Below, piece after piece: positions 1 to 7,645 of a DNA stretch of 64,000 bases. Source of the DNA: JBJMQS01 sp045802605 (GTDB lineage: Bacteria; Planctomycetota; Planctomycetia; Gemmatales; Gemmataceae); NCBI GenBank assembly GCA_045802605.1, contig JBJMQS010000020.1, positions 1-64,000 on the forward strand, in the 5' to 3' direction. Under the pieces are notes generated by a model. The model had not been told where the DNA came from and made no database searches. It worked only from the letters and a program-made list of their open reading frames with translations. The translations under genes were made by a program, and so were the position numbers. Position 1 is the stretch's first letter. Each line of letters starts with the position of its first letter.

Positions 1-46
1 AAGCCCGACGTGGAAGTCTCTCACGTCGGGCTTACGCCTCGACGCT
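1..46. repeat. Intergenic palindrome, copy 1 of the cgtcgggcttacgcctcgacgctc family
   Basis: Positions 1-33 form a perfect 12-bp stem (aagcccgacgtg / cacgtcgggctt) with a 9-base loop. The sequence that follows, at 22-46, reappears almost unchanged at 19872-19895, so this is the right part of a larger repeated palindrome whose left part lies outside the window. Confidence 0.75.
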
Positions 47-89
47 CGTCAAGTTATCATGCCAGCACGCCTGACGCGGAGGGATACGC

Positions 90-1013
90 ATGCGGTTTGT
101 TTTAGGGGCTGTTGCATCCGTCTTTTTGTTGCCGAATCCGGCGCAGGCCTGGAACAAGGGCGGGCACATGGTGTCCGCGTCGATCGCGCATGCCGTGCTC
201 AAGCACGAGCACCCCGACGCGATTCCGAAAATCGTTGCAATTCTGAAACAGCATCCGCAGTACGAACACTGGGCGGAAAAAATCGCCGCGCTCCCGCATC
301 TCTCCGATGAAGACAAAGACGTTTACTTATTCATGCTCGCGGCTCGATGGCCCGATGATATCCGCGACACCGATGAATACCACCACGGCAACTGGCACTT
401 CATCAACTTGCCGTACATCGCTCCGGGCCATCCGTTTTCACATGAGCCGCCCCCGCCGCGCGATGACAATCTCATCCGAGCTTTTGAGCTAAATCGAGCC
501 CGAGCCCGGACGGGCCAGCCCGCTGAGCGGGCGATCGCCATGTGCTGGGTTTTCCATCTCATTGGTGATGGGCATCAGCCGTTGCACACGAGCAATCTGT
601 ATTCCGACGAATACCCTCGCGGTGACCACGGCGGAAACTCTTTTTACATCCGCGTCCATCACGACAGCGCTCCGATCGGTCTGCATCAGTTCTGGGATGA
701 TCTGGTTATTGGTAGCGACCATTATCAGTCGGTGCACAATCGCGCGATTGAGCTTCGCTTGCGGCCTGAGTTTGCCAAAGACAAACTGACGGAGCTGCGC
801 ACTCAGGGGATCGAGCATTGGGTGAAGAACGAGAGTTTCAAGCTGGTGGACGAAGTCGTGTATCGCCACGGCAAGATCGCCGGCAGCACGACTCGCGAAC
901 ACGCATCGGCATTACCCGACGATTATCCGAAAGTGGCAAAACCCGTCGCCGGGCGGCGGATCGTGTTGGCCGGGTATCGCATCGCCGATGTCGCCCGCCA
1001 GATCGTCGAGTAA
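90..1013 (+). CDS. Secreted S1/P1-type nuclease
   Basis: Zinc-dependent nuclease of the S1/P1 family, which cleaves single-stranded nucleic acid and removes 3'-phosphates; it should act outside the cytoplasm. Residues 1-20 are a signal peptide ending AQA. The predicted mature protein begins with Trp21, and in this family the N-terminal Trp is itself a zinc ligand. Family motifs follow: GHMVS, then HLIGDGHQPLH near residue 155, DHGGN, and LHQFWDD. The length of 307 aa is normal. A GGAGGG ribosome site sits just ahead of the ATG. The family assignment is firm; the physiological substrate (probably scavenged nucleic acid) is inferred. Confidence 0.93.
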   Translation: MRFVLGAVASVFLLPNPAQAWNKGGHMVSASIAHAVLKHEHPDAIPKIVAILKQHPQYEHWAEKIAALPHLSDEDKDVYLFMLAARWPDDIRDTDEYHHGNWHFINLPYIAPGHPFSHEPPPPRDDNLIRAFELNRARARTGQPAERAIAMCWVFHLIGDGHQPLHTSNLYSDEYPRGDHGGNSFYIRVHHDSAPIGLHQFWDDLVIGSDHYQSVHNRAIELRLRPEFAKDKLTELRTQGIEHWVKNESFKLVDEVVYRHGKIAGSTTREHASALPDDYPKVAKPVAGRRIVLAGYRIADVARQIVE

Positions 1014-1070
1014 ACGTACTTTGTAATATCTTCGGATCTAACACAGTCCCGCGAGTGGACCGTACGCGCG

Positions 1071-2300
1071 ATGGGCAATATTCGACCGATCGAACCGCCT
1101 GCACGGGGCTGGACCTCGCGACTTCGCCGTGCGCTGTCGCGGGAAACCTCGACCGGTCAATTCGTCCCCGAAATCGACGGCCTTCGCTTTGTCGCGATTG
1201 CCGCCGTGATACTGTTTCACCTAGACGGCTATATCGGCCTGCGGCATGTCGAACGCTATGGCCCCTTGCCGAGCCCCAGCACGATCGATTCATGGATGTC
1301 GAAGCTAGTGGGAGTCGGTGCTTTTGGGGTCCAGTTATTTTTTGCGATCAGCGGCTTTATCCTCGCCCTGCCATTCGCGCATGCCGACCTGCACCATCGG
1401 CCTCGGCCGTCCTTGCGCCGATACTTCATGAGGCGCGTGACGCGGCTCGAACCGCCTTACATTGTGAATCTGTTGATCTGGTATCCGGCGCAAATCCTGC
1501 TCAAAGGAGGTACGGCGCTGGGGCTATTGCCGAATTTGCTGGCGAGCATTTTTTATCTGCACGTTCTGATCTATGGCGAGCGTAGCCGGATCAACCAAGT
1601 CACCTGGACGCTGGAAATCGAGGTGCAGTTTTACTGCCTGGCTCCGCTGTTGACGCGCGTTTTTCAAATTCGATCGACCATGTGGCGCCGGTGCCTGATC
1701 GCCGGCGTGATGTTATTACTGCCGGTGATTCAATGCAGTTTCTTGGATCTCGACTCGCCCTATGTGATGCGGACGATCGTTGGCAATCTTCAATATTTCC
1801 TGGCCGGCTTCTTGCTGGCGGACTTGTTTCTAGTCGATTGGCGCCGAAATCCTTCCTTGAATTTCGGCTGGGATTTCGTCGGCGCAGCCAGTTGGATTCT
1901 GATGCTCGTGGTTCTTAACACCTCAGGCAATCTCTTCTTATTTGTGACTCCGTTTACGATAGTGTTGGCTTACATCTCGGCATTCCGCGGTCCGATCTCA
2001 CGCCGATTTTTCCGTGCCCCAGCCATCGTCATTATTGGCGGAATGTGTTACACGATTTATCTCTATCACTGGATGTGTTATTTCGCGTTGGGTCCACTGA
2101 CGTTGCGACTCTATGATCCCTTGAGGCCGCACTGGGTGAATTTTGCGATTCAGTCCCTGACCTTGGTGCCATTGATGCTTGTGTGTTGTTCCGTCTTGTT
2201 CGTTCTTTTGGAAAAGCCGTTCATGCGACCCGATTGGGTGGATCGCGCACTTTGCGCCCTGGACTGGTTCAAACGAAAACGTGGCCGACAATTGCGATGA
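1071..2300 (+). CDS. Acyltransferase 3 family membrane protein (OafA/YrhL type)
   Basis: Polytopic inner-membrane acyltransferase of the acyltransferase-3 family, which moves acetyl or other acyl groups onto cell-surface sugars. The family opening EIDGLRFVAIAAVILFH occurs near residue 40, with the conserved His in the first membrane segment, followed by about ten hydrophobic segments and a basic C-terminus. The length of 409 aa is typical. No Shine-Dalgarno sequence is obvious before the ATG. The gene lies 57 bp after the nuclease and is followed by the VOC gene on the same strand. Acceptor and acyl donor cannot be told from sequence. Confidence 0.9.
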   Translation: MGNIRPIEPPARGWTSRLRRALSRETSTGQFVPEIDGLRFVAIAAVILFHLDGYIGLRHVERYGPLPSPSTIDSWMSKLVGVGAFGVQLFFAISGFILALPFAHADLHHRPRPSLRRYFMRRVTRLEPPYIVNLLIWYPAQILLKGGTALGLLPNLLASIFYLHVLIYGERSRINQVTWTLEIEVQFYCLAPLLTRVFQIRSTMWRRCLIAGVMLLLPVIQCSFLDLDSPYVMRTIVGNLQYFLAGFLLADLFLVDWRRNPSLNFGWDFVGAASWILMLVVLNTSGNLFLFVTPFTIVLAYISAFRGPISRRFFRAPAIVIIGGMCYTIYLYHWMCYFALGPLTLRLYDPLRPHWVNFAIQSLTLVPLMLVCCSVLFVLLEKPFMRPDWVDRALCALDWFKRKRGRQLR

Positions 2301-2337
2301 ATCGACGTCCCGAATCACCACCAGAGGAGAATGTCTT

Positions 2338-2721
2338 ATGGCTACGATAGGGACGATCGCCTGGTGCGATCTCACGATTCCCGAGGCGGAGAAAGTCCGC
2401 GACTTTTATCGCGACGTGGTCGGCTGGACGAGTTCGGTCGTCAACATGGGCGACTACTCTGACTATTCCATGAGCCCGCTTCAAGGCGACCCAGTGGCCG
2501 GGATATGTCATGCACGCGGCGCCAACGCCAAGATACCGCCACAATGGCTGGTCTACATCACTGTCGCGGATTTGAACGCCAGCGTAATGCGCTCCAAAGA
2601 ATTGGGCGGCTCGGTGGTCGATGGCCCGCGCTCGCTAGGCAGCTATGGCACCATGGCAGTGATCAAGGATCCGGCGGGCGCGGTTTGCGCCATTGTGGAA
2701 CCGCTGGCGGAACAAACTTAG
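2338..2721 (+). CDS. VOC (glyoxalase/bleomycin-resistance fold) protein
   Basis: Small 127-aa protein of the vicinal-oxygen-chelate superfamily. The start is the ATG after AGAGGAGA. It has the two half-repeats of the fold: WCDLTIPEAEKVRDFYRDVV at the N-terminus, and a C-terminal half with VADLNASVMRSKELGG and a VIKDPAGAVCAIVEP ending. Members bind a metal and act as lyases, dioxygenases or binding proteins, so the reaction is unknown here. Its last four bases overlap the end of the convergent 392-aa gene of the ubiquitin-like cluster. Confidence 0.85.
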   Translation: MATIGTIAWCDLTIPEAEKVRDFYRDVVGWTSSVVNMGDYSDYSMSPLQGDPVAGICHARGANAKIPPQWLVYITVADLNASVMRSKELGGSVVDGPRSLGSYGTMAVIKDPAGAVCAIVEPLAEQT

Positions 2722-3896
2722 CCGCCCATTAGTTTGCTCAATCGCTCGTTCAACTCATCCTCGGCCGCACCGGTCCAGGGGAAATCCGGCGGGGCGACGT
2801 AGCCGCCCTCTGCGGTGAATGTGGCGACCGGGACCGGGTGCAGTGGCAATTGGCCCAGCGATCGACCGTGCAAGCGCAAGTCGAACGCTTGAATATTTGC
2901 CAAGTCGGCGGTGGGCACGGTGCCGGGCGCGATCGCGGTTGGCCCATCCGTCACGAGCACCGTTTGCCGCCAGTAGCCAATCGGCTCACTCGGCCCCGAC
3001 ATCACCGCTCGAACTTCAAACTCGCACTTCGCCGCTAATCCGGGTTCGCTGCTGGAGACAAGGAAGCAGGGCCCGACGCGCACCGCTTCGCCAGGTGCCG
3101 GCAATTGACGGCGGGCGGTGATCTCTTTGCCGTCATCGACGATGAACCGCGTGCCCACGAGCCGCATCGAGCGGTGGCATTCACCCGGACGAATTGCCCT
3201 GACGTTGCTGGTCGCCAAGACTCGTCCGCCGGCCCGCCAGGTAATGTTCCACGTGGCCGAGCGGCGGGCCAGCTTGCGCGGCGCGGCTGAGACCAGCGCC
3301 TCCTTCGAGAGCAGTTGCGATCCGGAAAGTGGCACGGTAACGGTGATCGGCGCACCGATGTTATCGCCCAAAAACTCCGCGGTCAGGCCGAGTTCCGCAA
3401 GTGGTGCCAAGCTGTAAGGAGATTTCAACATGCCGCCGGCAAGCAATCCCTGGCATTGCCCAGAGACAAAAGTCTGGCACGCGACCGACTCCGTACCAAG
3501 GCGAGCGTGCACGACTGGCAACTCAAAGTGCAGCGATTCCAGAAAGTCCTCGCGCGATAGTACCGGCATCGCGACGCGGCTCAGTAGCCGCTCGCACCAC
3601 GTGAATTCCGCACTGGTGTTCGCAACGGGCGTCGGCACGCGGAAATACACTCGGCACCGATCTGGCACCTCATCGCGGCGATAAGCCACTGGCAAGACCG
3701 GCTCACGGCCAGCGACTCGTAGCGCCAAATCTTCCTTCCGGCGAAAGCCGGCCGGCAGTCGCAGGCAAGCTTCCACCAATACCGCCTCGGCATTCCAGGG
3801 AATCGGCTGGCCGGTGATGATCAGACCGCCCAACTCGGCGCTGACTTGCAGCACTTCATTGGTGCGGCGCCGAAATGGGGACAGTAAATCAGCCAT
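2718..3896 (-). CDS. Beta-rich protein of the ubiquitin-like cluster, C-terminal Gly-Gly
   Basis: Unrecognised 392-aa protein, last gene of the minus-strand cluster. The start used is the ATG whose first codons overlap the E1-like stop by 8 bp, which suggests translational coupling. The protein has no signal peptide or membrane segment. Alternating hydrophobic/polar stretches throughout suggest several beta-sandwich or Ig-like domains; that is an impression, not a match. Scattered Cys residues (for example in TWCERLL, VACQTF, GQCQG and GPCFL) are not arranged as a zinc site. The final residues are NERLSKLMGG. A terminal Gly-Gly is what an E1/E2 system would activate, but no beta-grasp domain was recognised near the end, so it may equally be a target, scaffold or effector. 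Confidence 0.7.
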   Translation of the reverse strand: MADLLSPFRRRTNEVLQVSAELGGLIITGQPIPWNAEAVLVEACLRLPAGFRRKEDLALRVAGREPVLPVAYRRDEVPDRCRVYFRVPTPVANTSAEFTWCERLLSRVAMPVLSREDFLESLHFELPVVHARLGTESVACQTFVSGQCQGLLAGGMLKSPYSLAPLAELGLTAEFLGDNIGAPITVTVPLSGSQLLSKEALVSAAPRKLARRSATWNITWRAGGRVLATSNVRAIRPGECHRSMRLVGTRFIVDDGKEITARRQLPAPGEAVRVGPCFLVSSSEPGLAAKCEFEVRAVMSGPSEPIGYWRQTVLVTDGPTAIAPGTVPTADLANIQAFDLRLHGRSLGQLPLHPVPVATFTAEGGYVAPPDFPWTGAAEDELNERLSKLMGG

Positions 3897-4704
3897 TGCC
3901 CAATCGCGTAAATGCCTCATCGAGCGCCACATCGAGGTCCTCCGGGGACCTGCCAGTCTGCGTGCCGCATATCAAACAGTCCGGCAATCGCGGCACGCGA
4001 AAACGAAACGGACGGTACGGATCATCAAACACTCCCCGCACACGTTTCAGCGACAGCAAAAGCGTTGTGAATCCGGGATCAACGGGAGGAGTTTCCAGCA
4101 AATCCAGTGTCAGAAGCGCGTGTAAGCCACCAATTGCCGCGACGGCCGCCTTCGATGCGGGGATGCGCGCCGCCTCGACCGGACCACCGGGTGCGGAATA
4201 GTCCGGCGCGGGTTCCGCCGGGGCCTCATTCGCTTCGCGCTTCAGATGACTGGAGACACAGCCATAACACGGACCGCCGGGAATGAAGCGATGCACCAGA
4301 CCGCCGATGCCGCCCGAGAGCACTTCACCCAGCGTCCAGGGTTTTTTGTTGTTGCGAAATAGCGCATCGAAATGGAATTTGGCGGCCTCATTGTCGGCCG
4401 CGCACACGCCGATGTCGCATTGTGCAACACGTGTTTCAATTTCCTGAGAGTGTGCAGAATCGCACAGATCCCACGTGAGCGCCTCGATCACTAACTCGGG
4501 CCGGCGATGTTGTAACCACTCGACCGCAAGCTCAACTTTCGACTTGCCAATCCCAAAGCGACCGAACAAATGCCGATCAATGTTGTGCTCTTGATATGTG
4601 TCCGGATCCAGGAGCGTAACGTGCGTGATTCGCGGATCGCGCGCGATCGCATCGAGGGCGTGCATGCCGCCCGAACCGGCGCCGACTTGGAACAAATGGG
4701 CCAT
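3889..4704 (-). CDS. E1/ThiF-family adenylyltransferase
   Basis: E1-like enzyme expected to adenylate the C-terminus of a small modifier with ATP. Residues 8-13 (GAGSGG) are the nucleotide-binding loop after the first strand. LLDPD at 31-35, the stretch EHNIDRHLFG with Asn41 and Arg44, and GIGKSK at 51-56 match the conserved ThiF/MoeB/E1 residues. CAADN around residue 101-105 supplies the magnesium-binding Asp. Two CxxC pairs, CYGC (146-149) and CLIC (243-246), form the usual structural zinc site. No further Cys lies where the catalytic thioester Cys of E1 or ThiF would be, so it may only adenylate, as MoeB does. The gene lies 10 bp after the E2-like gene and overlaps the next one. Confidence 0.9.
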   Translation of the reverse strand: MAHLFQVGAGSGGMHALDAIARDPRITHVTLLDPDTYQEHNIDRHLFGRFGIGKSKVELAVEWLQHRRPELVIEALTWDLCDSAHSQEIETRVAQCDIGVCAADNEAAKFHFDALFRNNKKPWTLGEVLSGGIGGLVHRFIPGGPCYGCVSSHLKREANEAPAEPAPDYSAPGGPVEAARIPASKAAVAAIGGLHALLTLDLLETPPVDPGFTTLLLSLKRVRGVFDDPYRPFRFRVPRLPDCLICGTQTGRSPEDLDVALDEAFTRLGNG

Positions 4705-4714
4705 CTGCGACTCG

Positions 4715-5140
4715 TTACTTCGCCTCGGGCAACGGCCAATCGCCGGTGTCGTACCAGATCTCGTAACACGCCAGCCAACGCCAAGCCGCTTGGATCGCGA
4801 ACACGCAGGTGAATCGCGCTGGGTCCCATCGGCTCGTGGCTCGCGTCGAGCCTTGCCGCCACATGCAGAGTGTCTGGCCTTCGAGCAGATGCGGACAATG
4901 TTTCAGTGGCGTGATAACGCGCGTCTCGGGCGGCACGGTGGGGTAACTCGAAAGCAATCGCGTTTCGCAACTGTAGTCGTTGTGGCCCGGCCGAAGTCGA
5001 TACCGAAGCAAAACTGAGCCGCCCGCTCGATGCAATCCAATGCGATACTCCGGGTCACGCCCGGCGTTGTATTGCTCGATCACCGGGATTTCGACGGAGA
5101 GCAACCGTCGCTTCCCGGATTCGCTGTCCAGCAAACCCAT
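4715..5140 (-). CDS. E2-like (UBC-fold) protein
   Basis: 141-aa protein resembling bacterial E2 domains such as that of CBASS Cap2. The signature is SSYPTVPPETRV (64-75), then HCPHLLEGQTLCMW (81-94), where Cys92 is the candidate thioester cysteine in the E2 LC(L/M) context. The family-like ending WRWLACYEIWYDTGDWP follows. In such systems the modifier is passed from E1 to this Cys and then to a target. The gene lies directly before the E1-like gene. The ATG abuts a large palindrome and has no visible Shine-Dalgarno, so the start is less sure than the family. Confidence 0.8.
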   Translation of the reverse strand: MGLLDSESGKRRLLSVEIPVIEQYNAGRDPEYRIGLHRAGGSVLLRYRLRPGHNDYSCETRLLSSYPTVPPETRVITPLKHCPHLLEGQTLCMWRQGSTRATSRWDPARFTCVFAIQAAWRWLACYEIWYDTGDWPLPEAK

Positions 5141-5238
5141 AGTAGTGGCTAGTGACTAGTGGTCAGTGGCTAGTGGCTAGTGCTCAGGGAAAACCATTCG
5201 GTTTTCAACTAGCCACTAGTCACTAGCCACTGGCCACT
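5141..5238. repeat. Tandem tagtggc-type palindrome inside the ubiquitin-like cluster
   Basis: Long inverted repeat between the 60-aa gene and the E2-like gene. The left arm is near 5144-5182, the right arm 5209-5238, and an inner hairpin aaaacc-attc-ggtttt lies near 5190-5203. The arms are themselves tandem copies of agtggctagtg/actagtgg units. The element ends immediately before the E2-like ATG. A short relative (gaccactggtca) overlaps the ferredoxin stop codon near 47804-47815. Confidence 0.85.
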
Positions 5239-5239
5239 C

Positions 5240-5422
5240 TTAGTAATGACAAGGCACCGATTTGATCGCGTTGATTACCTCTTCATCAGGCACTTCCTCC
5301 GTGTAGCCGACGAACGTTGTGTTCTTGCGATTCATGAGAATCGCCAGTCCATTGTCCGCGTTGCCGCGAAGTGCGTGAACGAGTTGACGTCGTTCCGGAT
5401 CGGTGAGGGGTCGAAAATCCAT
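5240..5422 (-). CDS. Small protein of the ubiquitin-like cluster (60 aa)
   Basis: Unrecognised 60-aa protein. Start chosen at the ATG preceded by GGGAG with good spacing. It begins MDFRPLTDPERRQLVHAL and ends SVPCHY, with a basic helical N-terminal half and an acidic stretch EEVPDEEV before the end. The size suits a small modifier, but there is no C-terminal Gly-Gly and no recognisable beta-grasp pattern. A Cys lies three residues from the end. It sits between the 123-aa gene (88 bp upstream) and the palindrome ahead of the E2-like gene. Its role is unknown. Confidence 0.6.
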   Translation of the reverse strand: MDFRPLTDPERRQLVHALRGNADNGLAILMNRKNTTFVGYTEEVPDEEVINAIKSVPCHY

Positions 5423-5510
5423 CGCTCTACTCCCGCGGGCGAAACTCAAAAGTCGAGTGGCTATATTGCAGATTCGGTGCCGGTTCAAATTCAATCTGGT
5501 ATAGGCGTTT

Positions 5511-5882
5511 TTAGCGGGCGGCCAGCTCAGCCAGCAAAAGGTAGACACCCTGATCCACCCGCGGTTCAGGCAGATCCGCGGCCTGAGCGTTGCCGTCGCG
5601 AACCACCAGGTATCTCACTTCCTTGCCCGCCAAAATCACCCGGATCGTTTCGTCCGACTCGACCAGTGGTACTTCGACTACCAGGGCCGCACTATCTTCG
5701 GCAAGTCCGAGCCGCACTCGAGAAAGCTGACGCGTCAATCGTTCGAGCCGTTCCGCGTGACACTCGAGCACGCCCCAAATTGGGCGAAGCGGTTGGGCCA
5801 AATCTGGGCCCAGGGTGATTTCAAACGGCAGCGCTCGATACTGGCGATCCGTCGGCGCGAGAGCGTACCATGACCAGCTCAA
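5511..5882 (-). CDS. Unrecognised 123-aa protein of the ubiquitin-like cluster
   Basis: Protein of unknown family starting at a TTG a few codons after the JAB stop. It is in the same reading frame as JAB, with only TGT CAG GGT GGA between the JAB TAA and this TTG; the GGTGGA could serve as a ribosome site. The N-terminal half has WGVLECHAERLERLTRQLS, probably helical. The C-terminal half is strand-rich (ALVVEVPLV, TIRVILAG, RYLVVRD) and the protein ends in a helix. A UBC-like or beta-grasp fold cannot be ruled out by eye. Its tight coupling to JAB suggests a partner of the peptidase or a modifier. Confidence 0.65.
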   Translation of the reverse strand: MSWSWYALAPTDRQYRALPFEITLGPDLAQPLRPIWGVLECHAERLERLTRQLSRVRLGLAEDSAALVVEVPLVESDETIRVILAGKEVRYLVVRDGNAQAADLPEPRVDQGVYLLLAELAAR

Positions 5883-5894
5883 TCCACCCTGACA

Positions 5895-6473
5895 TTACCG
5901 ATTCGGCGTGGGATGCCAGGCCACGCCGGCTTGTGGATCATCGTCCGCATCGGCAGTGCCAATCCCGAACACGCCTTCTTGGCCGCGCAACTGCTCAACC
6001 CAGCGATGATCGCCGCGGTAGTCACCCTGCGACGGATGACGCATGCTACCCGGATGCGTGTGGACGACCCCCAACAGCGTCAATCGTTTGTCGTGTTGCC
6101 GCAAAATGCGGCTCGCCAAGACTTGAGCACTGCTGTTGAAGCGCACGTGCGCTTCGCCGGCATGGCGCTGAGCGCCGGCCGGCAACGTGGCCAGCGCGAG
6201 CGCCGAATCACCTTCGCGCAAACCCAAGAGTGCCCAACCTGTTTCTTCGTGGCCGCGCTCGCTGCCGCGATGCTCGGCGTATTCTGCAAAAAGGGTGCGG
6301 CTGACTTCATCGGTCAACTGCAGTCGAGCAATTGGGGCGAGCGGCCGTCGTCGCGGAGGCTCGGGCGGCAAATGCGGACGCATGGCCTCGGCTAGTTTCC
6401 GGGCCGCGTCGGTCGCTGCCCGCCACCACCCGCGTGCATCCATCCCGCCGTCCTGTGCGCCTTCTATGCGCAT
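5895..6473 (-). CDS. JAB/JAMM (MPN) metalloprotease, deubiquitinase-like
   Basis: Zinc isopeptidase of the JAMM/Prok-JAB family. All catalytic positions are present: Glu76/77 in HEETGW, His138 and His140 in VVHTHPG, Ser148 and Asp151, giving HxH-x7-SxxD exactly. Residues 1-50 are a Pro/Arg-rich extension before the domain, and the end is hydrophilic. In bacterial ubiquitin-like operons such enzymes trim the modifier precursor or remove it from targets. First gene of the minus-strand cluster. Starts at 6473 and 6443 are both possible; neither has a strong ribosome site. Confidence 0.92.
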   Translation of the reverse strand: MRIEGAQDGGMDARGWWRAATDAARKLAEAMRPHLPPEPPRRRPLAPIARLQLTDEVSRTLFAEYAEHRGSERGHEETGWALLGLREGDSALALATLPAGAQRHAGEAHVRFNSSAQVLASRILRQHDKRLTLLGVVHTHPGSMRHPSQGDYRGDHRWVEQLRGQEGVFGIGTADADDDPQAGVAWHPTPNR

Positions 6474-6507
6474 GATAACATCGCCTATGTGCCGGACAAT
6501 TGCCGGT

Positions 6508-6611
6508 AGAGTTCACCGCGGGGGCGCAGAGATCGCAGAGGAACTTCTGAGAGAAAAATCTGTCGACTCAGTTTTCTCTTTGCGATCTCTGCGCACTCTG
6601 CAGGGAACTCT
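6508..6611. repeat. CGCAGAGATCGCAGAG-type palindrome, copy 1
   Basis: Imperfect inverted repeat: the left arm near 6508-6540 carries cgcagagatcgcagag, and the right arm near 6576-6611 carries the complementary ctctttgcgatctctgcgc. It belongs to a family also found at 11765, 14131, 18242 and 55115. It lies just upstream of the ubiquitin-like cluster. Confidence 0.85.
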
Positions 6612-6620
6612 GAATTTAGC

Positions 6621-7222
6621 TCAAATCTGCCAATCCAACCTTCGCGCGGGGAAGCCGACAAAGGCCGAAAGCGCCCACGAATCTCCTTGCCGCAACATGC
6701 GATCGGCCACATCCGCATCGACCCAAAAAGAGCAATTGGGATGGTCGCCCAAACCGATCGGACCATCCGGGACATTTGGTCCCCACGACTGCAAGCAGCA
6801 AAGTCCGGGCCGTCTGCCGCCACGCGCGCCGATGAAGCACATGCAATGGCCCCAACTCCCGCGTGGAACACAAAATCCGTCCTGGTCGCGCGTCATCGTG
6901 AAGCCTTGGTCTGAACAGACGGCCACCAGATAGCCGTGTGAAAGTGCAGCTCGCGCTTCTTCGAACGACTTCACCAGACTCACTGTCTTCACTGGATGCT
7001 TCCGCGCTTCAGGTTCCAAGTCATCCGGCAATCCATCCCGGCCCCAACTTCGCGCCCGCTCGGAATCGAAATGTGAGAGATCGAACTTGCCGAGTGTTGC
7101 GCGTGGCAACACGCCGAATTGCGAAACCGCTTTCGCTGCCCACGCGCCGACCGAGCCATCGCCACGCAAATGTCCGCCGCCAATCTCCACACGGCTCAGC
7201 GCATACACAGCCTCAGATGAAA
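6621..7222 (-). pseudogene. 5'-truncated papain-like cysteine protease homologue
   Basis: Only the C-terminal part of a papain-like protein remains. It begins with ALSRVEIGGGHLRGDGSVG and contains SWGHCMCFIG (the likely catalytic His region) and LQSWGPN (the likely Asn region), then a family-like ending. The N-terminal part that would carry the nucleophilic Cys is missing. The reading frame runs directly into the truncated transposase at about 7215-7228, so the loss looks like a rearrangement. The open frame can be extended to an ATG at 7238, but those first codons belong to the transposase sequence. Confidence 0.7.
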
Positions 7223-7639
7223 TGGGGTCCACCAGCACCGATTATGTCCGGCCACATCGCTCAACTTCGCTTGGCTCGGGCCTTTTAGGGCGCGCCGCAC
7301 AGCGGGCCCATCTTCGGGACAGTTCATTACCAATGCGTGAAGGTGGTTTGACATCACTGCGGCTCGCCGAATGATCCAGCCGCGCTTGAGGACCGATTCG
7401 ACGAGCGAGTTAGCAACAATCATGGCTTGCTCCGCAGTGAGCCAAACTGCATCGCTTTTCATGAGCTCTGAAGCGCGGCGTTGCAAATACTGATCGCCGG
7501 CGCCGCACTCAATTCCAAACGTGTTCTGTTTGGAGGTGTATCCGCCGCTTTGTTCAACGATGTTTGAGACGTGTCCGCGCGGATCGCCGGGCAACCATGT
7601 GCCATATGTCGTCCAAGTGATGTGCAGAGCGAACGACAC
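7223..7639 (-). pseudogene. 3'-truncated REP-associated tyrosine transposase (RAYT/Y1)
   Basis: Start at GTG 7639, directly next to a REP palindrome. It carries the RAYT opening HITWTTYGTWLPGDPRG and the HUH-type motif MSNHLHALV, then a PSQAKLS stretch and ends at CWWT. In intact relatives about 40-70 further residues follow, including the downstream helix with the nucleophilic Tyr region. Here the frame departs into papain-like protease sequence and stops at 7196. RAYTs mobilise REP palindromes, and two such palindromes flank the start of this gene. Confidence 0.75.
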
Positions 7640-7645
7640 TTGTGG

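Noticed and set aside
5240..5422. 60-aa protein as the ubiquitin-like modifier
   Set aside because: Right size and place, but it ends in CHY rather than Gly-Gly and shows no beta-grasp pattern by eye; kept only as an open possibility in the cluster description.
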